Shown here piece after piece: positions 1 through 6,037 of a stretch of 10,487 bases of DNA. The position numbers and the translations under genes were made by a program. The stretch is from Desulfobacteraceae bacterium (GTDB lineage Bacteria > Desulfobacterota > Desulfobacteria > Desulfobacterales > Desulfobacteraceae), in the NCBI GenBank assembly GCA_022712835.1, contig JAFLJU010000681.1, forward strand, positions 1 to 10,487. Reading direction: 5' to 3'. Below the pieces are notes generated by a model, which ran no database searches, was not told where the DNA came from, and saw nothing but the letters and a program-made list of their open reading frames with translations. Numbering within the stretch: the first letter of the stretch is position 1; each line of letters begins with the position of its first letter.

Positions 1-938
1 GCATTGGTCACGATAGCAACCCGATCCCCTGTGGGATATTTATTGGCCGCAAAAGCCTGGGCATAATCAAATAATTGATTTACGGTTTTGCACCGCAAAA
101 TTCCCGACATGGTAAATATCCCGTCATAAATGGCATCGGAACCGGCCAGGGCGCCGGTATGGGAGGCGGCAGCTGCCGCGCCAGCAACAGAAGATCCGGA
201 TTTGATGACAATCACATGGGTGGGATTAGTGCCGGAAGTCATCGCCCTAACTTCCGAAACAAACTCTTCCGATGTTCTGGATAATTCTTCCATATAGATC
301 ATGACCACATCGGTATCCGGATCTTTGTGGTAATACCGCAGCAGATCCAGCTCATCCACATCAGCCTTGTTGCCGATGGAGATAAATTTTGAAAAGCCAA
401 ATCCCTTATCGGCCGCATAATCCAATACCGCCGTGCAAAGGGCCCCACTCTGGGAAATAAACGATACATTGCCGGGCTTGGGCATCCTGGCGGAGAAACT
501 GGCATTCAAAGATACTTTTTTAGACGGATTGATCACCCCAAGGCAATTGGGCCCCACCAACCGGACCCCTGCCTCGGCGCAAAGGTTTTTGATCTGAATT
601 TCCATCTGGGCCCCTTCACCGCCCACCTCCTTAAAACCGGCGGAGACAATAACAATCCCCTTTACCCCCTTTGCGATACAATCCCTTACAGATCCCAGGG
701 CAGCCCTGGGAGGCAGAATAATCATGGCAAGATCAATGGGGTCCGGAATGGCGGCAATGCTGGTGTAACATTTGACACTCAGGACAGATTTGGCTTTTGG
801 GTTTACAGGATATAAGGTCCCTGTGTAGCCTCCTGCCAGAATGTTGGCAAAGATATCATGCCCCACCTTTCCCTTCGTGGTTGAGGCGCCGATAACCGCA
901 ATTGTCTCCGGAGAAAAAATAGCATCCAACTTGTCCAT
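1..938 (-). CDS. Acetate-CoA ligase (ADP-forming) family protein, CoA-binding part; 3' end beyond window
   Basis: The frame reads from ATG at 938 leftwards for 312 codons and runs off base 1. It starts with a Rossmann CoA-binding domain (AVIGAS at 14-19), followed by the succinyl-CoA-synthetase-like part: GPNCLG at 129-134, SQSGA at 162-166, IGNKADVDE at 188-196. SHTGALAGSD at 259-268 contains His260, matching the transiently phosphorylated histidine of ADP-forming acetyl-CoA synthetases. Members interconvert acetyl-CoA (or another acyl-CoA), ADP and phosphate with the acid, CoA and ATP in the cytoplasm. The usual ATP-grasp half (fused or a separate beta subunit) would lie outside the window. 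A GGGAG ribosome site lies 8 bases before the ATG. Tandem terminators separate it from folD, so it is probably a separate transcription unit. Acyl substrate cannot be told from sequence; a pimeloyl- or other acyl-CoA ligase or a protein acetyltransferase homologue remain alternatives. Confidence 0.9.
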   Translation of the reverse strand, partial: MDKLDAIFSPETIAVIGASTTKGKVGHDIFANILAGGYTGTLYPVNPKAKSVLSVKCYTSIAAIPDPIDLAMIILPPRAALGSVRDCIAKGVKGIVIVSAGFKEVGGEGAQMEIQIKNLCAEAGVRLVGPNCLGVINPSKKVSLNASFSARMPKPGNVSFISQSGALCTAVLDYAADKGFGFSKFISIGNKADVDELDLLRYYHKDPDTDVVMIYMEELSRTSEEFVSEVRAMTSGTNPTHVIVIKSGSSVAGAAAAASHTGALAGSDAIYDGIFTMSGILRCKTVNQLFDYAQAFAANKYPTGDRVAIVTN

Positions 939-990
939 ATGATTCACTCCCTTTTAATCGATATAAATGTGTCTTGTTTTTTTTGGTATG

Positions 991-1018
991 GTTATAATCT
1001 ATTGTCTTTGGACGGTAA
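991..1018 (-). promoter_or_regulatory. Candidate sigma70-type promoter of the CoA ligase gene
   Basis: On the minus strand TTACCG (1018-1013) and TATAAC (996-991) are 16 bases apart. The -10 matches five of six consensus bases, the -35 only three. Transcription would begin near 984, giving a leader of about 45 bases. Its place just beyond the folD terminators is where a new promoter is expected. The assignment rests on motif and position alone. Confidence 0.35.
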
Positions 1019-1034
1019 GTAAAGGCAAGGGAAT

Positions 1035-1067
1035 AAAAAAAAGCCAGAGATGGGAGATCTCTTAGCC
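1035..1067 (-). terminator. Intrinsic terminator of the fhs-folD unit
   Basis: On the minus strand the arms AGAGAT and ATCTCT (1062-1057 and 1051-1046) close a five-base loop. They are extended by GGCU/GGCU pairing with two G-U wobbles and one bulged A. An uninterrupted run of eight U follows (1042-1035). Stem plus U-tract is a textbook Rho-independent terminator, about 100 bases after the folD stop. No plus-strand gene needs it. Confidence 0.75.
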
Positions 1068-1074
1068 ATAAATT

Positions 1075-1113
1075 AAAACCGCCGACATCACCCTTGGTAA
1101 TATCGACGGTTTT
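1075..1113 (-). terminator. Second hairpin after folD, tandem with the U8 terminator
   Basis: Arms 1113-1103 and 1085-1075 pair over 11 positions with a 17-base loop. The single non-Watson-Crick position is G-U in minus-strand RNA but C-A in plus-strand RNA, so the structure suits transcripts coming from folD. It is followed by UUUUAAUUU-like sequence. It may be a weak first terminator or a 3'-end stabiliser. A run of six T at the other end makes some plus-strand termination possible too. Confidence 0.5.
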
Positions 1114-1170
1114 TTCTGACTTCAAACAGTCAAAGACCGCCTGGAAATTGCTTGTGTCGCTTCTTTCTGC

Positions 1171-2061
1171 CTATCCGAGAGCCAATTGAGCGGATCTAAG
1201 AGTATTTTTCATGAGCATGGCAATGGTCATGGGGCCAACTCCACCCGGAACAGGGGTAATCTTGCCAGCAATCTCTTTGGCTGCCTCAAAATCAACATCT
1301 CCCTTGAGAATAGCTTTTCCGGTTTTTTCATTCATGCCCACCCGGTTCACGCCTACATCAATAACCGTGGAGCCTGGTTTGATCCATTCTGGTTTCACCA
1401 AATCCGGCACACCAGCAGCCACAATAAGAATATCGGCCCGCTTGCAATGGGAAGCAAGATCTTTGGTCCGGGTATGGACGATGGTCACGGTAGAATTGGC
1501 ACCAACCCCCTTCTGGGCCATCATCATGGCGATGGGCTTTCCAACGATATTGGATCTGCCCACCACAACCACTTCAGCACCGGATGTTTCTGTGCCGGAA
1601 CGAACGATCATCTCCTGGATACCCGCGGGGGTGCAGGGAAGAAACTTAACTTCATCACCGCCGATCATCAAACGACCTACATTGACCGGATGGAAAGCAT
1701 CCACGTCTTTGTCAGGATTGATGGCATTGAGAATCTTTTTGTCATCAATCTGATCAGGCAAGGGTAGCTGAACCAGAATCCCATGGATATCCGGATCATT
1801 GTTGTATTTGTCAATCAAGGCAAGCAGATCTGCTTCTGAGATGTCAATGGGCTGGTCATCCTGGATTTCATGGAAACCTAGGCTGATGGCTGTTTTAACT
1901 TTCAAGGTCACATAGCTGATGGAAGCGGGGCTTGATCCTACCAGAATGGTGACAAGACCCGGCACCTTGCCGTGTTTTTCTTTCATCTTCTCGACGTCCG
2001 CTTTGACCTCTGCGAGAATATCTTTTCTTATTTCTGTTCCGCTAATAATTTGCGCAGTCAT
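1171..2061 (-). CDS. folD: Bifunctional methylenetetrahydrofolate dehydrogenase / methenyltetrahydrofolate cyclohydrolase
   Basis: A 296-residue protein, the usual FolD length. It interconverts 5,10-methylene-, 5,10-methenyl- and 10-formyl-tetrahydrofolate with a nicotinamide cofactor in the cytoplasm. Tyr50, Lys54, Gln98 and Asp121 fall at the same positions as the active-site residues of E. coli FolD. Other family marks are GILVQLPLP (94-102), DVDAFHPVNVG (119-129), the Rossmann segment VVVGRSNIVGKP (165-176) and TPVPGGVGPMT (269-279). AGGAG lies 8 bases before the ATG. It follows fhs by 86 bases on the same strand, and the two cover consecutive steps of the methyl branch; FolD makes a separate cyclohydrolase unnecessary. 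A hairpin with a short U-run in the gap may reduce folD expression relative to fhs. NAD versus NADP preference cannot be read. Confidence 0.97.
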   Translation of the reverse strand: MTAQIISGTEIRKDILAEVKADVEKMKEKHGKVPGLVTILVGSSPASISYVTLKVKTAISLGFHEIQDDQPIDISEADLLALIDKYNNDPDIHGILVQLPLPDQIDDKKILNAINPDKDVDAFHPVNVGRLMIGGDEVKFLPCTPAGIQEMIVRSGTETSGAEVVVVGRSNIVGKPIAMMMAQKGVGANSTVTIVHTRTKDLASHCKRADILIVAAGVPDLVKPEWIKPGSTVIDVGVNRVGMNEKTGKAILKGDVDFEAAKEIAGKITPVPGGVGPMTIAMLMKNTLRSAQLALG

Positions 2062-2084
2062 ATTTTTTTCTCCTGATGGCTGTC

Positions 2085-2123
2085 AAAAACCGGTATTAGG
2101 CAAAATAGCTCCCAATACCGGTT
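2085..2123 (-). terminator. Hairpin with short U-run between fhs and folD (attenuator or partial terminator)
   Basis: A perfect 10-base-pair stem, AACCGGTATT (2123-2114) with AATACCGGTT (2097-2088), encloses a 16-base loop. On the minus strand it is followed by three more U, so five U in all before GACA. The U-run is short, which fits partial rather than full termination before folD. It may instead protect the fhs 3' end after processing. Confidence 0.55.
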
Positions 2124-2147
2124 ATCGTTATATAATATAAGGATGGT

Positions 2148-3923
2148 TTAGAATACGCCCTGAACCTTGCCAGTTTCAACATCCACATCCACTCTCTTGA
2201 ATGCCGGATTGGAACTGGTACCAGGCATCAAGCTGATGGCGCCAGCAACAGGAACGATAAAACCGGCTCCACCGTAAGTTAAGACTTCTCTGATGGTTAG
2301 TCTCCAGCCAGTTGGAACGCCCTTAAGGGCCGGATTGTCAGACAATGACAGATGGGTTTTTACCATGCACAACCCAAGGCCTGCCAATTCAGGATCAGCC
2401 TGGATCCGTTTAAGGGCAACCTCAGCTTCTGCAGAATAGTCCACACCATCGGCGCCGTATACTTCTTTGGCAACCAGCTCGATCCTCTCTTTAACCGGCA
2501 TATCCAGCTCATAAAGAAACTTAAATTCTGATTTTTCTTCACAGGCCGCAACAACGGTTTCTGCAAATTCAATGGCGCCGTCTCCGCCGTGTTCCCAGTG
2601 ACGGGAAAGGGCAACTCTTGCACCTTCTGCTTCACAAAGCTCACGAACCTTTGCAATCTCGGCATCTGTATCTGTAAAGAATGCGTTAATACAGACAACC
2701 GGAGAAATACCGGCTTTACGGACATTTCGAATGTGATGGATGAGGTTGCAGCAACCCTTTGCCACCCATTCGACATTTTCAGAATTATATTCTTCGGGCA
2801 TGGGTTTGCCGGGAACGGGCACAGGTGCGCCACCATGACATTTAAGAGCACGGATGGTGGCAACAACAACGGCACAATCTGGCGTAAGACCTGAATAACG
2901 ACATTTGAGGTTCCAGAATTTTTCAAACCCAATATCCGCACCAAAGCCGGATTCTGTCACATGGTAATCAGCAAGTTTTAAGCCGACTCTATCCGCAATA
3001 ATGGAACTCTGACCAATGGCGATATTGGCAAAGGGACCGGCATGAACGATTACAGGCTGGCCTTCAAGAGTCTGCATCAAAGAAGGATTGAGTGCATCCA
3101 CCATCCAAGCTGTCATGGCACCTGCCACCTGGAGATCTTCAGTGGTAACCGGTTTTCCTTTTTTCGTATAGGCAACCACAATCTTGCCCATTCTTTCACG
3201 CATGTCCTTAAGATCGGTGGCAATGGCAAGAATTGCCATGACTTCGGAAGATACGGCAATGGCAAATTTTGATTTCATCATGAAACCATCAGCCTTGCCG
3301 TTAACGCCGTCAATACCAATAATGATATTACGCAGGGACTGGCAGCAAAAATCCATGATCCATCCCATTTCAACCTTAGTGGGATCGATATCAATACGTT
3401 TCATGCCGGAAAGTCTCTCAAGCTGCTCGTCTGTATAGTTTCTCTCATGCTGCATACGGGAAGTCAGAGCGACCATGGCCAGGTTATGGGCGTTCATGAT
3501 GGCATTAATGTCACCGGTAAATCCCAAAGAAAATGGAGTTAGCGGAATACACTGGGCAAGACCACCACCGGCAGCTGACCCCTTGATATTCATGGTGGGA
3601 CCACCGGATGGCTGACGAATGGCAGCACACACACTCTTGCCAATCTTACCAAGTCCCTGAACAAGTCCCATGCTTGAGGTAGATTTTCCTTCTCCCAGGG
3701 GAGTGGGCGAAATCGCTGTCACATCAATATATTTTCCGTCCGGTTTGTCCTTAAGCCGCTCAAGAACCGCCCTAAAATCTATTTTCGCAATATAATGACC
3801 CTGGGGGAGAAGCTCTTCTTTGGTAAGCCCCAGCCTATCACCTATTTCATAGATGGTGAGCATTGTTTTTTCAGCGTCTTCTGCGATTTCCCAATCTGCA
3901 TGTTTGGTTGGATCTAATGCCAT
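2148..3923 (-). CDS. fhs: Formate-tetrahydrofolate ligase (formyl-THF synthetase), divergent form
   Basis: A 591-residue protein, about 30 longer than the common bacterial enzyme of roughly 560. It condenses formate, ATP and tetrahydrofolate to 10-formyl-THF, entry step of the methyl branch, and can run backwards to yield ATP when acetyl-CoA is oxidised. The nucleotide P-loop TPLGEGKST is at 74-82; RQPSGGPT (103-110), [13 protein letters not shown] (324-336), YGADGV (489-494) and GAGFIVP (552-558) also fit the family. Several normally near-invariant stretches differ: [11 protein letters not shown] at 112-122 instead of GIKGGAAGGGY, FTGDINA at 135-141 instead of FTGDFHA, CMVKTHL at 519-525 instead of CMAKTQY, and [10 protein letters not shown] at 566-575 where MPGLP is usual. 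AGGAG sits 6 bases before the ATG. It is first gene of the minus-strand unit, divergent from acsD. The ligase call is firm; kinetics or exact role of the variant are unknown. Confidence 0.93.
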   Translation of the reverse strand: MALDPTKHADWEIAEDAEKTMLTIYEIGDRLGLTKEELLPQGHYIAKIDFRAVLERLKDKPDGKYIDVTAISPTPLGEGKSTSSMGLVQGLGKIGKSVCAAIRQPSGGPTMNIKGSAAGGGLAQCIPLTPFSLGFTGDINAIMNAHNLAMVALTSRMQHERNYTDEQLERLSGMKRIDIDPTKVEMGWIMDFCCQSLRNIIIGIDGVNGKADGFMMKSKFAIAVSSEVMAILAIATDLKDMRERMGKIVVAYTKKGKPVTTEDLQVAGAMTAWMVDALNPSLMQTLEGQPVIVHAGPFANIAIGQSSIIADRVGLKLADYHVTESGFGADIGFEKFWNLKCRYSGLTPDCAVVVATIRALKCHGGAPVPVPGKPMPEEYNSENVEWVAKGCCNLIHHIRNVRKAGISPVVCINAFFTDTDAEIAKVRELCEAEGARVALSRHWEHGGDGAIEFAETVVAACEEKSEFKFLYELDMPVKERIELVAKEVYGADGVDYSAEAEVALKRIQADPELAGLGLCMVKTHLSLSDNPALKGVPTGWRLTIREVLTYGGAGFIVPVAGAISLMPGTSSNPAFKRVDVDVETGKVQGVF

Positions 3924-4201
3924 GGTTTACTCCTTTATTGATTTGGACTCTTTAGGAACGAGCCTGTGATAAAAAGTATTATGAAACCTAGGTCTACCGT
4001 TTTTTGGTCTTAAACAGACTAACTGAATAACCTACCTATATAAATAAAAGCAAAAAATCAACTTTTTTCCGCCACCAGGATTTGGATTTATAAACTAAAT
4101 CAAATTCAATGGGCTGCAACATATTTTCAATATGGCAAGAAGCCTTGATAATAAGAGTATTCAGGCATTTGGAGCCCTGTTTCAATAAATGCACTCATCT
4201 A

Positions 4202-4228
4202 TTGACAAACACCCATACAAATTATAAA
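4202..4228 (+). promoter_or_regulatory. Candidate upstream promoter of the acs operon
   Basis: A perfect -35 TTGACA (4202-4207) is followed after 15 bases by TATAAA (4223-4228). The spacing is shorter than the optimum of 17. Transcription would start near 4235, about 180 bases before acsD, so the whole leader hairpin would be transcribed. A second -10-like TATAAT at 4255-4260 lacks a good -35 at 16-18 bases but would start near 4267. Confidence 0.45.
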
Positions 4229-4262
4229 TCATATCTGTTATCAATTTAGCAACCTATAATAT

Positions 4263-4344
4263 AGGGCAAATTTATGGAAACAAGTATCAAAGTTGTTTTA
4301 TCTGCGTTTGATTCATTCGTTTCTTTTTGTATTTGCCCTTTTTT
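4263..4344 (+). promoter_or_regulatory. Three-tier leader hairpin with U-run in the acs 5' untranslated region
   Basis: Nested complementary arms can stack. The outer pair is AGGGCAAAT (4263-4271) with ATTTGCCCT (4331-4339), a perfect 9 pairs. The middle pair is GAAAC (4277-4281) with GTTTC (4319-4323). The inner pair is ATCAAA (4286-4291) with TTTGAT (4307-4312), around a 15-base loop. Six T follow the outer arm (4339-4344) on the plus strand only. The geometry resembles a long intrinsic terminator or attenuator about 70 bases before the acsD start. I do not recognise a known riboswitch class. Function is inferred. Confidence 0.45.
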
Positions 4345-4371
4345 GATGACGTCACGTCTTTTTAGTCTTAA

Positions 4372-4380
4372 CCCCCCCCC
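4372..4380 (+). repeat. C9 homopolymer upstream of the acsD ribosome binding site
   Basis: Nine consecutive C end 34 bases before the GTG start and 23 bases before AGGAGG, in an otherwise AT-rich leader. Such tracts are prone to length change and could alter leader pairing with the purine-rich ribosome site. It lies outside any coding frame, so a length change would not shift a reading frame. Confidence 0.9.
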
Positions 4381-4414
4381 AACTCATAACTATCTTTAAA
4401 TCTAGGAGGTAAAA

Positions 4415-5965
4415 GTGGGATTTGAAATAACCAAAGAAACATATGCCGGCAGTATCAAAGGTATCACCATCGGAAAAGGTGATAACGCCCTTACCGTCGG
4501 CGGTCAAACAAGTTATCCTTTCTACCAGTTTGAAGGAGAGATGCCCAACAAGCCCGTGATCGCCATGGAAATTTGGGATCTCACACCGGAAGACTGGCCC
4601 GAAGCCGCACTGGCTCCCTTTAAGGATGTTGTGTCTGATCCGGCAGCATGGGCAAAAAAATGTGTGGATGTATACGGCGCCCAGGCCATTGTTCTCCAGC
4701 TGAAAAGCACGGACCCCAATGACAAGGATGCAAGTCCGGATGAAGCCGCCGCCACCGTCAAAAAGGTTCTCGGTGCCATCAATGTTCCCTTGATTGTCTG
4801 GGGCTGTGCAGTACCTGCCAAGGATGAAGAAGTACTAAAGAAGGTAGCCGAAGTATGCAGCGGTGACAACCTGATTATCGGTCCTGTTGAAGAAAAAAAC
4901 TACAAAGGAATCGGCGCGGCAGCCATGGGTTACGGCCATACGGTCATTTCATCCTCTCCCATTGATGTCAACCTAGCAAAACAGGTCAACATTCTTCTTG
5001 AAAACCTCGGAGTTTCCCTTGACAAGGTTCTTGTTGACCCCACCACCGGCGGATTAGGCTATGGACTTGAGTATTCCTATTCAGTTATGGAACGTCTTTC
5101 CCAGGCAGCCATGACCCAGGGGGATGACAAACTCCAGAACCCCATGATCAATAATCTGGGAAATGAAGTTTGGAAATGTAAAGAAGTCAAACTGACCGTT
5201 GAAGAAGCACCAGAGCTTGGTGATCCAGAACGTCGTGCCATCCTCATGGAAGCAGTTGGCGCCGTATCCTATCTAATGTCCGGTTCCAGTCTCCTTATCA
5301 TGCGCCATCCTGAATCAATCAAGCTGACCAAGTCTTTCATTGATCTGATTTCCGACGGTGGTTCTGCCATGGATGTGGCCCCCATCGCCAAACTTATGGA
5401 CGATGTGGACATTGATTTTGCAAGCCTTGCACCGGCAGCAGACCTGACCATCGAAGAAGAGAAAAAGAAAGCCGCTCCTGTTAAAAAAGCCGTTCCCGCA
5501 AAGAAAGCAGCTCCTGCTGCAGCCGCAGCACCCGCAGCAGCCGCTCCTAAAGCCGAAGCAACCCCCGCTGCTGCCAAAGCACCTGCTGCACCTGCTGTTG
5601 ATCCGGCCGCTGCCGCAAAAGCTACCGCAGAAGCCGAGGCAAAAGCCAAAATAGATGCAGAAGCCGCGGCTAAAGCCGATGCAGCCGCTAAAGCCACGGC
5701 AGAAGCCGATGCAAAAGCTACGGCAGAAGCCGACGCAAAAGCAAAGATCGAAGCCGCCAAACAGGCGGAGAAAGATGAAGCCTCTAAACGTGACGCCGAT
5801 GAATTGGCTCTGAAAGAAAAACGTGCGGCTGAAAAAGCAAGCGCGGCTGTTGCAAAAGCAGCAGCTCCCAAGGGTGACGTCAAAAAGACACCTGCTGCAA
5901 TCAACAAAAGCATGCTGGAAAGAATAATTGACAACCTTGACAGGGTTCATAAAAGAGCCAGCTAA
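4415..5965 (+). CDS. acsD: CO dehydrogenase/acetyl-CoA synthase delta subunit (corrinoid iron-sulfur protein small subunit) with long C-terminal extension
   Basis: Residues 1 to about 314 match the whole of the usual AcsD/CdhD (around 320 residues), a TIM-barrel protein that pairs with AcsC to hold the corrinoid carrying the methyl group between the methyltransferase and acetyl-CoA synthase. Visible marks are VGGQTSYPFYQFEG near 28-41, PTTGGLGYGLEYSYSVMER in the middle and LIMRHPES near the core end. About 200 further residues follow: an acidic linker to 349, an Ala/Pro/Lys stretch from about 350 to 400, an Ala-rich charged repeat to about 490, and a tail at 496-516 with Ile, Met, Leu and Val on one helix face. 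The start is GTG at 4415, with AGGAGG five bases before it. It is first in the operon, upstream of acsA. The core call is firm; the extension has no function I can name. Confidence 0.93.
   Translation: MGFEITKETYAGSIKGITIGKGDNALTVGGQTSYPFYQFEGEMPNKPVIAMEIWDLTPEDWPEAALAPFKDVVSDPAAWAKKCVDVYGAQAIVLQLKSTDPNDKDASPDEAAATVKKVLGAINVPLIVWGCAVPAKDEEVLKKVAEVCSGDNLIIGPVEEKNYKGIGAAAMGYGHTVISSSPIDVNLAKQVNILLENLGVSLDKVLVDPTTGGLGYGLEYSYSVMERLSQAAMTQGDDKLQNPMINNLGNEVWKCKEVKLTVEEAPELGDPERRAILMEAVGAVSYLMSGSSLLIMRHPESIKLTKSFIDLISDGGSAMDVAPIAKLMDDVDIDFASLAPAADLTIEEEKKKAAPVKKAVPAKKAAPAAAAAPAAAAPKAEATPAAAKAPAAPAVDPAAAAKATAEAEAKAKIDAEAAAKADAAAKATAEADAKATAEADAKAKIEAAKQAEKDEASKRDADELALKEKRAAEKASAAVAKAAAPKGDVKKTPAAINKSMLERIIDNLDRVHKRAS
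5618..5737 (+). repeat. 24-base (8-residue) imperfect tandem repeat inside acsD
   Basis: Five successive 8-codon units all end in Ala and mostly begin with Lys. Units at 5618-5641, 5690-5713 and 5714-5737 encode KATAEAEA, KATAEADA and KATAEADA, and neighbours differ at only two of 24 bases. The two between are more diverged. The near identity at DNA level suggests recent duplication or slippage. In the protein, Lys and Glu alternate every four residues. Confidence 0.85.
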
Positions 5966-5972
5966 TCAAAAT

Positions 5973-6007
5973 AAATTGCGCAGCAGTTAACTGCTGATGC
6001 AATTTTT
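5973..6007 (+). terminator. Strong hairpin with U5 between acsD and acsA (read-through terminator or processing site)
   Basis: The outer arms AAATTGC (5973-5979) and GCAATTT (5999-6005) enclose the perfect palindrome CAGCAGTTAACTGCTG (5981-5996), separated by a 1-by-2 internal loop. The outer 3' arm runs into five T (6003-6007). This is as good as many terminators, yet acsA follows 31 bases later on the same strand. It probably lets part of transcription through, or sets different mRNA levels for acsD and acsA. Confidence 0.6.
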
Positions 6008-6015
6008 CATATAAA
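5987..6015 (+). promoter_or_regulatory. Candidate internal promoter for acsA-acsB-acsC
   Basis: TTAACT (5987-5992) and TATAAA (6010-6015) lie exactly 17 bases apart, with four and five consensus matches. The -35 overlaps the loop of the hairpin. Transcription would begin near 6022, right at the acsA ribosome site, giving a leader of only about 15 bases. It is plausible as a second start that would uncouple acsA from acsD. Confidence 0.3.
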
Positions 6016-6021
6016 TAATCA

Positions 6022-6036
6022 AGAGGAGGAACCTCT
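6022..6036 (+). promoter_or_regulatory. acsA ribosome binding site inside a small inverted repeat
   Basis: AGAGG (6022-6026) and CCTCT (6032-6036) can pair around the loop AGGAA, so the AGGAGG ribosome site (6024-6029) lies half in the stem and half in the loop. The ATG follows two bases after the right arm. The five-pair stem is weak; it may tune rather than block initiation. Confidence 0.4.
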
Positions 6037-6037
6037 A

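Larger units (their letters stand above)
3924..4414. other. Divergent regulatory region between fhs and acsD
   Basis: This is a 491-base AT-rich stretch with no convincing coding frame. It must hold the start signals of both units. The plus side has promoter-like elements (4202-4228, 4255-4260), a structured leader (4263-4344) and a C9 run (4372-4380). The minus side is less clear: the best guess for fhs is TTGATT (4061-4056) with TATAGG 15 bases on (4040-4035), too weak to list separately. Small dyads include ACCTAGGT (3986-3993), CATATT-TTC-AATATG (4120-4134), GCATTT/AAATGC (4165-4170/4187-4192) and TGACGTCA (4347-4354). None matches an operator I recognise with confidence. Confidence 0.7.

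Noticed and set aside
993..998. TATAAT on the plus strand at 993-998 as a promoter.
   Set aside because: No -35 lies at a suitable distance and no plus-strand gene follows; the same bases serve better as part of the minus-strand candidate.
856..1125. An 89-codon minus-strand frame over the start of the CoA ligase gene and the gap behind it.
   Set aside because: It runs through both terminator hairpins and overlaps the ligase start in another frame. It has no recognisable motif.
1186..1767. Plus-strand open frames of 180-193 codons opposite folD.
   Set aside because: folD matches its family throughout, with active-site residues in place. The opposite frames have no family motif or ribosome site.
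2079..2086. TTGACA on the minus strand after the fhs-folD hairpin, as a folD promoter.
   Set aside because: The matching -10 would fall on the folD start codon, so the transcript would begin inside the gene.
4056..4076. TGGCGG...TTGA on the minus strand as a sigma54 promoter for fhs.
   Set aside because: The GG and GC-like elements are two bases out of the required spacing and the GC is missing.
4347..4354. TGACGTCA palindrome in the acs leader as a CRP/FNR-type or CooA operator.
   Set aside because: It is only eight bases, and the half-site spacing fits none of those regulators. A four-pair stem there with five T is too short to call a terminator.
5269..5950. Two long minus-strand open frames opposite acsD (221 and 211 codons).
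   Set aside because: They lie opposite the Ala-rich stretch, where GCN codons make stop codons rare on the other strand. Their products are low-complexity mirrors and no start signal or homology is visible.
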